A stretch of DNA of 10,411 nt from Bacteroidota bacterium (GCA_023422635.1 JAFAGO010000001.1:1-10411), one strand, 5' to 3'. Shown: positions 1 through 8,054, counted from the first letter of the stretch. Numbers and translations are program-made. The notes: a model not told the origin generated them from the sequence alone.

Positions 1-44
1 AATTTTATTAAACTTTTCATAAATATTTATAGAATTTCTTTTTT

Positions 45-557
45 TTAAAACCGTAAAACTTTTTCAAAAGCTTTTCTTGCTGAACCGCGAAAAAAAACTT
101 CACCACAATACTGATAGTGTAATGAATGTAAAAGATGCAACATTGCGGCATTATCAAAATTGGTATCAACTTTAATGCTGCAGATTTGTTGCTGAAGTGC
201 AAGCTGCTCGATTTCTTTAAATATTTTTTTTGCCAAGCCCTGGCCTAAAAAATCATTCGATATGGCCACTCGGTGCACAACGAGGAAATCCTCAGTAGTA
301 AGCCATTTTCCTTGTAATTCTTCGTAAGCCGGTTCGTTATTCAGAATAATTGCGGCATATCCTGCGACGTTATTTTCGGAAAGTAAAACGTAACCAAATC
401 CGTTTTCTATATCATTTTTTATTGTTTCTGGATTTGGATAACCATCCTGCCATTGCTGGCTACCATCTAATTTTCGTCTTTCAATGGCTTGTTGTAGAAT
501 GTTCCAGATTTCGGGTGCGTGATGAGGTTCTGCTCTTAAAAGTTGTACACTTTTCAT
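45..557 (-). CDS. GNAT family N-acetyltransferase
   Basis: This 170-residue protein is a probable cytoplasmic acetyl-CoA-dependent N-acyltransferase. The acetyl-CoA binding motif A is visible as HRVAIS (95-100), a beta strand, followed by FLGQGLAKK (103-111), which carries the Q/RxxGxG/A-type pyrophosphate loop. A conserved-looking N-terminal stretch (SQQWQDGYPNPETI, 33-46) and a C-terminal region with an N-x-x-A helix (NFDNAAMLHLL) fit the fold. Length is normal for a single-domain GNAT. Its ATG overlaps the stop of the upstream ABC permease by 4 nt (ATGA), so it is translationally coupled as the last gene of the export operon. The substrate cannot be read from sequence: it could modify the exported compound, a protein N-terminus or a small amine. 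The 44 nt after its stop hold only an AT-rich palindrome (ATAAATATTTAT at 19-30) and no convincing terminator. Family assignment is sure; role is unknown. Confidence 0.9.
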   Translation of the reverse strand: MKSVQLLRAEPHHAPEIWNILQQAIERRKLDGSQQWQDGYPNPETIKNDIENGFGYVLLSENNVAGYAAIILNNEPAYEELQGKWLTTEDFLVVHRVAISNDFLGQGLAKKIFKEIEQLALQQQICSIKVDTNFDNAAMLHLLHSLHYQYCGEVFFRGSARKAFEKVLRF

Positions 558-1711
558 CTACGATCGAATTTTCTAGTCATATGTCTCAACCTCCAAAACA
601 GCAACGCCAAATAGAAAATCCATAAGGCAACAAGATGTATAATTGCGGGAAGATTATCGGCTAAAGTTCCACCTGCTTGAACGATGGATAAATATACTTT
701 GAAGAACGGACTTGTCGGCAACATATCCGAAAAGAGTTGAATGGGTTTCGGAAATGCAATATAAGGCAACGAATATCCCGTTACCAAAAAGATGGGATAG
801 GATGAAAAAACCATCACTTGGTAAATGAGCATTTTTGTTTTGAAAAAACTTCCGATTAAAAGTCCCAATACAATTATGGTCGATATAAAAAGTGCCATTA
901 ACGTGAGCAACGAACTGTAACCTCCTTTCAAAGGAATTTCTAAAACTTTAAAACTAACTTCAAAAAAGAAGAATGCAAATACCATAAAAACGAAAAAATA
1001 GAGAAAGCCCTTTCCCAATATAATTTTCGAAATATTACGTCCTGATGTGCGATACAATTGATGTAACGTAAGATTTTCTCTTTCGGAAGTCATTGTTGCG
1101 CCAACTCCAATAAGCAAGGTTTGCTGTAAAATTATCGCTAAAAGGCCAGGTAAAAGGAATGCGCCGTAGGTTACCGCTTCGTTATACAAAGGCCGATAAT
1201 TGAGATTTATCGGATTGGTCATCACCATGGTTTGACTGTTGTTCATCCCTTGTTTACTAAAATATTGTGCACGCACACCAGCGCCCACCGTTAAACATAC
1301 TTGGGTAACCGAACTCAGCAAATCACTGGAGGGTAGAAATCGAGAAGCATTTAAAACCAAATTTACATTGGATTGTTTCAAAGAAAGTATGTTCTGTTCA
1401 AAGCCACTTTGAATGTAGAAATATCCTTCAACTTCACCACGATTGAGCTTTTCTTTCGCATCATTTAAATCTGAAGCGCTAATCATTTTCACACTTCTAT
1501 TGGCACGTAATTGATCGGTTAACGTTCTGGAAATTTGTGTTCCATCGCTATCAACAAGTGCAAGATTCACTTCACCTTCTCCTTTGTTAATGTAAATGCT
1601 TCCGTACATAAAAGCATATAAAATTGGCGCTCCCAAAAGAATGAGAAACAAACTGGAATCTGCAGAAACCTTTCTTATTTCCAAGGCCAAAACTTTGAAA
1701 AACTCTTTCAT
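554..1711 (-). CDS. ABC-2 type transporter permease (second of tandem pair)
   Basis: This 385-residue inner-membrane protein belongs to the ABC-2 permease group (YhhJ/YbhR-like). One membrane segment lies near the N-terminus (about 21-40, LFLILLGAPILYAFMYGSIY). A large extracytoplasmic domain of about 130 residues follows, and then about five further hydrophobic segments from about 185 to the C-terminus, ending in a basic tail (RLRHMTRKFDRR). It is a paralogue of the neighbouring permease: both carry SRTLTD at residues 61-66 after a short beta-rich stretch (LALVDSDGTQI here). The two probably form a heterodimeric membrane domain. The ATG overlaps the upstream permease stop by 4 nt, and its own stop overlaps the GNAT start by 4 nt. 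No nucleotide-binding domain is present in it or next to it, so an ATPase must come from elsewhere or the system is atypical. Confidence 0.92.
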   Translation of the reverse strand: MKEFFKVLALEIRKVSADSSLFLILLGAPILYAFMYGSIYINKGEGEVNLALVDSDGTQISRTLTDQLRANRSVKMISASDLNDAKEKLNRGEVEGYFYIQSGFEQNILSLKQSNVNLVLNASRFLPSSDLLSSVTQVCLTVGAGVRAQYFSKQGMNNSQTMVMTNPINLNYRPLYNEAVTYGAFLLPGLLAIILQQTLLIGVGATMTSERENLTLHQLYRTSGRNISKIILGKGFLYFFVFMVFAFFFFEVSFKVLEIPLKGGYSSLLTLMALFISTIIVLGLLIGSFFKTKMLIYQVMVFSSYPIFLVTGYSLPYIAFPKPIQLFSDMLPTSPFFKVYLSIVQAGGTLADNLPAIIHLVALWIFYLALLFWRLRHMTRKFDRR

Positions 1712-2877
1712 GCTGTGGCTTTTAGTTTCAAAAATTTCTTAATTCGGATTTGATTGGCAATGATGGTAATGGTAAAAGTAACTCCAATAAAAAGAAGCAG
1801 TTTGATCATTTCATCTTTCGCGTAAACCAACGGAAGTTGCATGTAATACACCTTTATAAATCCATCTAAAAAGTGTGTATAGGGCATAATATCGGCGTAC
1901 ACTTGATCGTACCAAGGCATAGCCCATCTCGGGAAGGTAAATCCACTAAACACAAACGCTGGCGAAGTAAAAAATAGTGCAATATCGATTACCAACAATA
2001 ATTTATTAAACAAGGCGGAAAGCATCATTCCGATCCCGATACATGCGGCAGATAATAACGTGTAAAGAATGAAAAAATTAAAGGCAGCAGCCGGTTTATC
2101 CAAATCGAAATAAGGCAAAACAACAAATGCAATTAAGATAAAAAGTATCCAAGAGACACATAAATGTGCTAAAAATTTTCCAATTACAATTTCAGAGGAA
2201 GAAGTTGAAATCCTCAAAAGTTGATCTTCTGTTTTCTGGTAAAATTCAAAATTCAGAATTAAAACAGACGCCACAATTAGAGCCATTTGCAAACCCACGG
2301 TGATTAATCCTGGTGTTAAATACAATTGATAATTAAAGTCGGGATTGTACAGAATGGTGGTGTTGAGTTTGATGGGTTGAATTAACGCAGTGGCTTGTTC
2401 AGTGGACATCCCCAACCTTTGCGATTTTTGAAGCACTACGCCCAAACCTCCTTTAATAATTACTTCTGCAGCGGCTTTGTAAATTAGTTTTGCGGGCACA
2501 ATGTAAGCACCATTGGTAAATAATGTTATTGAAGTTTGATGATTTTTCTTAATGTCGGATTCTAAATTTTTAGGAAAATAAACGGCTCCAAAAATTTCAT
2601 TTTCTTTCATTAGTTTTTCAATTTCCGCTTCGTTGGTAACATAATACTGAATATGCACATCTTTTTGATGTTGAACCATATCCGTTAATGTTCTGGAAAT
2701 TTCAGATTGATCTTCATCTAAAATTGCGATGGGCAAATTCATGTTACTGTGTTTCTGATAGATGAATCCATAAAAGAAAAACAGAATTACAGGAATCACC
2801 AGCAAAACCACATAGAAGTTGGGAATCGTAAGAATACGTTTCCATTCCCGAATCATAATGATGCTGATGTTTTTCAA
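1708..2877 (-). CDS. ABC-2 type transporter permease (first of tandem pair)
   Basis: This 389-residue inner-membrane protein has the same layout as the next gene: an N-terminal membrane segment (about 21-40), a large periplasmic-side domain (about 41-180) and about five C-terminal membrane segments, ending in a basic tail (IRIKKFLKLKATA). SRTLTD lies at residues 61-66 when the TTG at 2877 is used as start. That exact collinearity with the paralogue, and the family-like opening KNISIIMIREWKRI, favour the TTG start over the internal ATG at 2856, which would drop seven residues. The gene starts 34 nt after the HlyD-type adaptor stop and overlaps the second permease by 4 nt. It is inferred to form the inner-membrane channel that hands substrate to the HlyD/TolC conduit. 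Substrate is unknown. Confidence 0.91.
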   Translation of the reverse strand: MKNISIIMIREWKRILTIPNFYVVLLVIPVILFFFYGFIYQKHSNMNLPIAILDEDQSEISRTLTDMVQHQKDVHIQYYVTNEAEIEKLMKENEIFGAVYFPKNLESDIKKNHQTSITLFTNGAYIVPAKLIYKAAAEVIIKGGLGVVLQKSQRLGMSTEQATALIQPIKLNTTILYNPDFNYQLYLTPGLITVGLQMALIVASVLILNFEFYQKTEDQLLRISTSSSEIVIGKFLAHLCVSWILFILIAFVVLPYFDLDKPAAAFNFFILYTLLSAACIGIGMMLSALFNKLLLVIDIALFFTSPAFVFSGFTFPRWAMPWYDQVYADIMPYTHFLDGFIKVYYMQLPLVYAKDEMIKLLLFIGVTFTITIIANQIRIKKFLKLKATA

Positions 2878-2911
2878 AACCGAATAGTTGAGTGTAAATT
2901 TTAGTATTAAA

Positions 2912-3907
2912 TTAAGGCAAAACCAATTGCGCAGTCATCCCAGAACGTAAACCTTTTACGGAATTCATATTATCGGGACGAACTTTTATTTGAAAGGTTC
3001 GAAGTTGAAATTGTCCATTATCTTTTTCAGGAACCCAATCGGCGTAACCCAAAGCGGGCGCAAGTTCTGTTACCGTTCCTTGAATATTTTCTGGCGTACA
3101 TCCTGGAATTTTCATTGTTACTTTCGATCCTTTTTCGATTTTGTTCATTTGATTTTGACGAAGATTAAACTTCACGAAAAACGAGTTATTGGTTTGAATG
3201 GTCATCATAGGATAACCTGCGTTCACCATTTCTCCAGGATTAGAAATTACGGTAGAAATTTTTCCTGCACTTGGCGCTTTAATTGTACCGCTTTCTTTAA
3301 TTTCGTTGGCAATTTTGCTGGCTTCTTTTGCTTGATTTAAGATGGCTTCGGCGGAATTTTTGGCTTCATGACTGTTGCCACGTTGAAGCAGTTGAACGTT
3401 GAGTTTTGCGGTTTCAAGTTCTTGCTGTGCAGCTTTGAATTTAAAATATACCACATCGCGCTCTTGTCCAGAAATTACCCCGTCCTTGTATAACGTTTGA
3501 AAACGGTTATAGGTTTTGTTCATTAAATCCATTTGCTGCTGGGCAATTTTTTCGATGTTTTGTGCGGCTTGAAGAACTTCAGGTTCTACTCCACGATCAA
3601 TTTTGCTCAATGAATTTTGTGCAATGGTAACGGCATCTAAAGCTTGCGCTTGAAAAGATTCCAATTCTGTGGTTTTCATTTGTGCTAAAACTTGTCCTTC
3701 CGCAATGGTGTCGCCTTCCTTCACAAAAACTTGTACTAATTTTCCGGGTAACGATGCGGAAACATCCACAAAGTCAGCATCAACCATCCCAATTACTGAA
3801 TCGTTTTCTGGTTCGGCACTTTTATTTTTGAGGAGATAAATTCCGGCAATGGCCAACACCAAAATCGGGATAAAAATCGCCCAATAATTTTTTAAGAAAT
3901 TTTTCAT
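2912..3907 (-). CDS. HlyD-family periplasmic adaptor (membrane fusion protein)
   Basis: This 331-residue protein links an inner-membrane exporter to a TolC-type channel. It has a short cytoplasmic N-terminus, one membrane anchor (about 9-27), and then the first half of a lipoyl/biotinyl-like domain (about 46-77, with LPGKLVQVFVKEGDTIAEGQ). A long alpha-helical hairpin rich in Gln, Ala and Glu follows (about 80-205). The second lipoyl half (about 208-238, IKAPSAGKISTVISNPGEMV) and a beta-barrel/membrane-proximal region (about 241-331) ending in RSGMTAQLVLP complete it. This order is that of HlyD/EmrA/YbhG-type adaptors and the length is normal. The ATG at 3907 lies 18 nt after the TolC-like stop, and the permease pair follows, so all parts of the envelope conduit are co-transcribed. 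Confidence 0.94.
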   Translation of the reverse strand: MKNFLKNYWAIFIPILVLAIAGIYLLKNKSAEPENDSVIGMVDADFVDVSASLPGKLVQVFVKEGDTIAEGQVLAQMKTTELESFQAQALDAVTIAQNSLSKIDRGVEPEVLQAAQNIEKIAQQQMDLMNKTYNRFQTLYKDGVISGQERDVVYFKFKAAQQELETAKLNVQLLQRGNSHEAKNSAEAILNQAKEASKIANEIKESGTIKAPSAGKISTVISNPGEMVNAGYPMMTIQTNNSFFVKFNLRQNQMNKIEKGSKVTMKIPGCTPENIQGTVTELAPALGYADWVPEKDNGQFQLRTFQIKVRPDNMNSVKGLRSGMTAQLVLP

Positions 3908-3925
3908 CGTTTCAAATTCTGATTT

Positions 3926-5356
3926 TTAAGGGATATACTGAATGATGTTTTCGGGATTTCCGCTGATGTAATAGTACGTTGCCAAAGCGGTTTGATACGC
4001 AACGAGTGAAGTGTAGTACATTTTTTCGGCTTGATATTGCAGTTGTAAAGCGTCATTTACATCTTTTATAGAAGAAAGGCTGTTTTCCATTCGTTTACGA
4101 ACCATATCGGTTGTGGTATACGTTTGTTGCCGTGCTTCATCCAAACTTGCACTTTGTTCGCTGATGCTTTTCAGTTTATTTTCGGCGATCTTGGTGGCTA
4201 AATTAACTGCACTTTGCTTTTGATTAATTAATAAATCGGCTTCTTTTACTAATGATTCGGAGGCTAATACTTTCGATTTTCTTTCGGGATCAAAAAGTGT
4301 CCATTGCATTTCGATTCCTACCATCCAAGGTGGTGTAATTAATGGCAAATCTTTCCTGAAAAATTGCACATTTCCGATTGCAAAAATATTAGGTTTAGAA
4401 AGCGATTTGGTAACATCAAATGCCGTTTCTGCCACTTTTTTCTTGCTTTCTAACAAACGAACATCTGCGTTATTTTCTTGATCGGAAAATGTTGGAAGCA
4501 TTGTTTCTTCGGAAATGACTCCAGAAATTTCAACATGATCCGAAAGCGATAAACCCATTAATTCCTTCAAAGTGAGCAAAGCATTTTCTCGCTCTAATTT
4601 AAGATTCGAAAGCATAGTTTCGCCTTGCGTTAAAGCAACATTTGCCCAATTTTTCTGGTAAGGAACAAGTATTTCGGCAGTCATTAAATTATTCGCATAA
4701 TCCACATTTTTTTTCAGGGAGTTTACCATTTCTTCTTGTTTCTGAATCATGGTGTTGTAAAATAAAACCTGAATGTATTGTAGCGAAATGTTGTATGTAA
4801 TTAAATCTTCGGATGATTCTACATTTACTTTTCCACTTTCAAGTTGTTGTGCTGAAAGTTCTTGTGAAGCTTTTAATTTTCCGCCCAAATAAATAGGTTG
4901 GCGAACCATTACACCAGCTAAAAAATAACTTTGCTTGGCAACTGTAGGATTGTAGGTTGGGTAAACTGCGCCAATAATATCTTTTGAAGTTTGGTAAATA
5001 ATATCCTGAATTTGTTGACTTAAAGGTTGCCCTGTAATTTGCTGGTAAATAGTACTCGCACTATATACGCTTTGGTTGGCAGTACCTTCAACAATGCTTT
5101 CTTTAACCTGCTGTAGATTTACCTGAATGGGTTCTCCCAAATAGTTGTAGCCTGCAAGCAAATCCACTTTTGGCAGCATATTATTTTTGTCGGATTGCGC
5201 AAGTTTTTCCCTTGTTTCCAAGGATTGACGCGCAATTTTTACTGTAGGATTATTTTCTTTTGCTTTTTCAATGCATTCTAACAATGTAAGTTGTTGTCCA
5301 GAAATGTATTGCATTCCAGAAAGCATCAACGCGCTCAATATCCAAGATTTTTTCAT
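3926..5356 (-). CDS. TolC-family outer-membrane efflux protein
   Basis: With the ATG at 5356 this is a 476-residue protein that forms the outer-membrane and periplasmic channel of the exporter. An in-frame TTG at 5371 would add five residues (MQLFS), but the ATG directly gives a classical signal peptide (MKKSWILSALMLSGMQYISG, then QQ), so the ATG is preferred. The mature protein begins LTLLECIEKAKENNPTVKIA, the typical first repeat of the family. It is then mostly long amphipathic helices rich in Gln, Glu, Ala, Ser and Asn, as in the TolC helical barrel. A second repeat begins near DVRLLESKKKVAETAFDVTK. It is the first gene of the export operon, 18 nt ahead of the HlyD-type gene, with a Bacteroidetes-like -7 element about 40 nt upstream. 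No TetR or AraC regulator adjoins it. Confidence 0.93.
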   Translation of the reverse strand: MKKSWILSALMLSGMQYISGQQLTLLECIEKAKENNPTVKIARQSLETREKLAQSDKNNMLPKVDLLAGYNYLGEPIQVNLQQVKESIVEGTANQSVYSASTIYQQITGQPLSQQIQDIIYQTSKDIIGAVYPTYNPTVAKQSYFLAGVMVRQPIYLGGKLKASQELSAQQLESGKVNVESSEDLITYNISLQYIQVLFYNTMIQKQEEMVNSLKKNVDYANNLMTAEILVPYQKNWANVALTQGETMLSNLKLERENALLTLKELMGLSLSDHVEISGVISEETMLPTFSDQENNADVRLLESKKKVAETAFDVTKSLSKPNIFAIGNVQFFRKDLPLITPPWMVGIEMQWTLFDPERKSKVLASESLVKEADLLINQKQSAVNLATKIAENKLKSISEQSASLDEARQQTYTTTDMVRKRMENSLSSIKDVNDALQLQYQAEKMYYTSLVAYQTALATYYYISGNPENIIQYIP

Positions 5357-5392
5357 ACTGAATAATTGCAACTAAAGTAGTGAAATTTATTG

Positions 5393-5400
5393 CAAAAATA
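5393..5400 (-). promoter_or_regulatory. Putative promoter -7 element of the export operon
   Basis: The minus strand reads TATTTTTG, a full match to the Bacteroidetes -7 consensus TAnnTTTG, ending 36 nt before the ATG of the TolC-like gene. The expected -33 TTG is not present at 19-bp spacing: GTTT lies there instead, so the match is partial. The predicted transcription start is near 5386, leaving a leader of about 30 nt. The -33 area overlaps the putative cydAB terminator. Confidence 0.45.
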
Positions 5401-5410
5401 CACATTTTTT

Positions 5411-5438
5411 GAAAATTTAAACGATTGTTTAAGTTTTT
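5411..5438 (-). terminator. Putative terminator downstream of cydB
   Basis: An AT-rich hairpin lies about 27 nt after the cydB stop. The core arms are TTAAAC/GTTTAA around a 4-nt loop, extended by A/T pairs to about 12 positions. In the minus-strand transcript there is one C-A mismatch. An A-tract precedes it and a short T-tract follows, as in a rho-independent terminator, but the stem is weak in GC. In the plus direction the mismatch becomes a G-U pair, although no plus-strand gene ends here. Confidence 0.4.
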
Positions 5439-5464
5439 TTGAATCTGATTTTACTCAGCGTTTT

Positions 5465-6541
5465 TTAATGTGCTTGTTCGATATCATCAATTTTACCGGA
5501 AAGAATTCTTTTCTGAACCATAAAGTATAAAATCGCCAACACGGTAGCAAATACCATCCAAATAATTGCCACAGACAAACCATACGCCGTTGTTGATGTG
5601 TTGTAGATGGTTAATGATGGAAATATTTGGTTATTTGATGGTAGAATCACTGGAAACATCGATACAAATGAAGTGGTAATTCCCCCAACAATCATTGCCG
5701 ATGAACATAGAAATCCGTAGGTTTCATTTTTGAATTTCTTCACCCAAAATTGAGCGATAAATCCTACAGCAAATAGTAACGGAAAAATAAACATTGCAAA
5801 ATGTTGACTGAAAATTCTAAAGATTTCACCATTAATTTTTCCCCAAGCTATTAATGAAACAATTAAAAGTACAGCGACGGCGCAATTTCCGTAGAAGATA
5901 TAATTTTTAAGTTTGGGTTTTAATGTAGAATTGGTTTTCAAGATAATCCAATTTGCGCCGTGAATGGATAAAATTAGAAATCCTAAAATGCCAATAAGAA
6001 CGGTAAACCAATCCAAAACACCCACATTGGATTCCAAAGGACTGAATTGATCGTTCCATAAGGGAAGAAAGAAATAATGCTCTTCAAAAGCTGATTTTCC
6101 GTTGGTTAATGGTTGTCCCATATTCACGCCACGAACAATATTTCCCAATGCTGCACCACAAAAAACGGTGAGCAATAAACTGGAAATTCCGAACGATTTA
6201 TCCCAAAAGTTTTTCCAAACTTCATTATTAAATTGATGGCGAAGTTCAATGCCAATTGCTCTGAAAATCATTAACCAAAGCAAAATCATTAAAGGCAAAT
6301 AAAAACCACTAAAAACAGATGCATAATACACCGGAAATGCCATAAATAGAAGTCCGCCAGCCACAACCAACCACACTTCGTTAAAATCCCAAAAGAGGCC
6401 TGCTGATTTTGCAACCAGCTTTTTCTCTTCCTCTGTATTGGCAAAAAACAAGTGAATGATTCCTGCGCCAAAATCGTAACCATCTAACACAAAATAAATG
6501 CATACGACTGCTAAAAGAATTGCGTACCAAAGAATTTCCAT
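5465..6541 (-). CDS. cydB: Cytochrome bd quinol oxidase subunit II
   Basis: This 358-residue integral membrane protein pairs with CydA to form cytochrome bd, the terminal oxidase that reduces oxygen to water with quinol and is usually favoured at low oxygen. Diagnostic motifs are LDGYDFGAG (19-27), WDFNEVWLVVAGG (51-63) and FRAIGIELRHQF (about 93-104). About nine hydrophobic segments and the length fit the family. The motif more often written WDGNxVW has Phe in place of Gly here. The ATG follows the cydA stop by only 2 nt, so the two are coupled. No cydX-like small ORF follows the stop, and the cydDC assembly transporter is not in this window. Confidence 0.96.
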   Translation of the reverse strand: MEILWYAILLAVVCIYFVLDGYDFGAGIIHLFFANTEEEKKLVAKSAGLFWDFNEVWLVVAGGLLFMAFPVYYASVFSGFYLPLMILLWLMIFRAIGIELRHQFNNEVWKNFWDKSFGISSLLLTVFCGAALGNIVRGVNMGQPLTNGKSAFEEHYFFLPLWNDQFSPLESNVGVLDWFTVLIGILGFLILSIHGANWIILKTNSTLKPKLKNYIFYGNCAVAVLLIVSLIAWGKINGEIFRIFSQHFAMFIFPLLFAVGFIAQFWVKKFKNETYGFLCSSAMIVGGITTSFVSMFPVILPSNNQIFPSLTIYNTSTTAYGLSVAIIWMVFATVLAILYFMVQKRILSGKIDDIEQAH

Positions 6542-6543
6542 AA

Positions 6544-7875
6544 TTATGCGTGATTTTTTTCAGGTCCTTTAATAATAATTTTCAAAACCAAGATTACAAA
6601 TAGCAATCCGAGAAGCAGATATAAACCTACGAATCCTAACAATGTAAATAAGGTATTTCCTGCCGAAACGTGAGGCGAAACGCCTTCGGAGGTTCTAAGC
6701 ATTCCGTATACCAACCAAGGTTGGCGAGCCAATTCCGCAGTATACCAACCTGCAAGATTGGCAATATAGGTGAAGGGTGCAAGAATCATAATCATCCACA
6801 TTACAAATCGATTTTTGAAGATTCTTTGTTTGTAAAGGAGGATTACCGAAACCAGCATAACGCCTATAAAAATGGTTCCCAAGCCAATCATAATATGATA
6901 CGAATAATAGAGGGCAGGAATATTGGTTGGTAAATCTTCTTCCTTAAATTCATTCATTCCTTTCACCGATTCGGTAAAGCTTTGATAGGTAAGAAAACTC
7001 AAAACTTTCGGTACGGCAATCGCATTATCGAGTTTTTTTTCAACGGTGTTGGGTTGGCCAACAAGAATAATTTCTGAACCGCCTTTTTGAGTTTCAAAAA
7101 TGCCTTCCATCGCGGCAAAACCTGCTGGTTGATGTTTGGCAACATTTTTTGCATTAAGATCGCCTGTGGGAAAAGCCACTAAAATACTGGCAACAGATCC
7201 AAAAACAATTCCCCAATTTAAGAGCAGTTTACCGAAATTGATATTTCTTTTGCTCAACACGTAAAAAGCGCCAATGCTGGAAACCACAAATGCGGAGGTT
7301 ACCATTGATGCAAACTGATTGTGAAAATATGCGGGTAAAAGCCAAGGATTGGAGAAAAGCGCCCAGAAGTTTTTCAGAACGTAGCGTCCGTTTTCCAAAA
7401 CTTCAAATCCTACAGGATGTTGCATCCACGAATTGGTGGCGAGAATTAAGTAACCACTTAGCCACGATCCCAAAAAAATCATAAATGCGCATAAAAGATG
7501 CAATTTTTGCCCCATCCATTTTTCGCCATAAATAAAAAGGGCAAGAAATGAAGATTCTAAAACAAAGGAAAACATTCCTTCCATTGCTAATGTTTGCCCG
7601 ATAATGTTGCCGGTAAGTTCCGAGAATTTCGACCAATTGGTACCGAATTGAAATTCCATTGGAATTCCTGTAATTACGCCCATTAAAAAATTAAGTGCAA
7701 AAATTTTCATTAAAAATTTTGCAGCGCTGTTGTAGTGTTCTTTTCCGGTTCGGAGGTATTGGAATTTAAAGAAAACAATAATTAACGAAAGTCCCATTGT
7801 GAGCTGCGGAAACAGGTAATGGAATGTAATGGTAAAGGCAAATTGTATGCGGTGATAAAAGAGAATATCTTCCAT
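6544..7875 (-). CDS. cydA: Cytochrome bd quinol oxidase subunit I
   Basis: This 443-residue heme-bearing subunit of cytochrome bd oxidizes quinol and reduces oxygen. Residues matching known E. coli ligands or channel residues are visible: His19 (FHYLFP), Glu99 and Glu107 (AMEGMFSFVLESS), His185 (AYFHNQF) and Met329 (YYSYHIMIGLG). The C-terminal ARQPW motif is also present. The region after the Q-loop motif KHQPAGFAAMEG is short, and total length is about 80 residues below the E. coli protein, so this is the short Q-loop subfamily. Two positions differ from E. coli: Gly252 where E. coli has Lys252 (Glu257 is kept), and His327 where E. coli has Arg391. These may be lineage features. It is the first gene of the cydAB operon, with a promoter-like element about 28 nt upstream of the ATG. 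Confidence 0.97.
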   Translation of the reverse strand: MEDILFYHRIQFAFTITFHYLFPQLTMGLSLIIVFFKFQYLRTGKEHYNSAAKFLMKIFALNFLMGVITGIPMEFQFGTNWSKFSELTGNIIGQTLAMEGMFSFVLESSFLALFIYGEKWMGQKLHLLCAFMIFLGSWLSGYLILATNSWMQHPVGFEVLENGRYVLKNFWALFSNPWLLPAYFHNQFASMVTSAFVVSSIGAFYVLSKRNINFGKLLLNWGIVFGSVASILVAFPTGDLNAKNVAKHQPAGFAAMEGIFETQKGGSEIILVGQPNTVEKKLDNAIAVPKVLSFLTYQSFTESVKGMNEFKEEDLPTNIPALYYSYHIMIGLGTIFIGVMLVSVILLYKQRIFKNRFVMWMIMILAPFTYIANLAGWYTAELARQPWLVYGMLRTSEGVSPHVSAGNTLFTLLGFVGLYLLLGLLFVILVLKIIIKGPEKNHA

Positions 7876-7903
7876 ATTCCGGATTTTACGGATTAAGTTG
7901 CTT

Positions 7904-7911
7904 CAAAGTTA
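7904..7911 (-). promoter_or_regulatory. Putative promoter -7 element of cydAB
   Basis: The minus strand reads TAACTTTG, a full TAnnTTTG match, placing transcription start near 7897 and giving a leader of about 20 nt before the cydA ATG. No TTG was found 19-21 nt further upstream, so a weak -33 or an activator would be needed. No clear FNR/CRP-type palindrome (TTGAT-N4-ATCAA) was seen between here and the terminator at 8105. Confidence 0.45.
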
Positions 7912-7925
7912 TAACATTTTTTTAA

Positions 7926-8054
7926 GATGAGTTGGCTTTGCTGCTTGAAGTTTCTGGAATTTTGTCGCCGAAAAAAAGCATTTACAATACTGAATTCAGA
8001 AGTGCTGTTGATGAATTTTTGGTTGCATTTGAAATGATGGAAAACGCATTCTAA
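7926..8054 (+). pseudogene. Coding-like plus-strand fragment, possible C-terminal gene remnant
   Basis: Between cydA and the HRDC gene the plus strand holds an open segment of 43 codons. It starts just after an in-frame TAA at 7923 and ends at TAA 8052-8054. The translation looks protein-like rather than random: it opens DELALLLEVSGILSPKKS, continues with an acidic helix-like stretch (SAVDEFLVAF) and ends EMMENAF. It has no ATG near its start and no promoter. A run of seven T (about 7917-7923) lies just before it, where a frameshift could have cut it off from an upstream frame (KLLQSYNIFL). I do not recognise the family. The opposite strand reads as a 64-codon ORF rich in Phe, Asn, Arg and Cys, which looks like its shadow. 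This could be a decayed gene end, or chance. Confidence 0.3.

Noticed and set aside
19..30. AT palindrome ATAAATATTTAT as terminator of the export operon
   Set aside because: It consists solely of A/T pairs without a loop or a clear T run on the minus strand; too weak to call.
350..625. 91-codon plus-strand ORF
   Set aside because: It is antisense to the GNAT and permease genes, both of which have clear family motifs; no promoter or family features.
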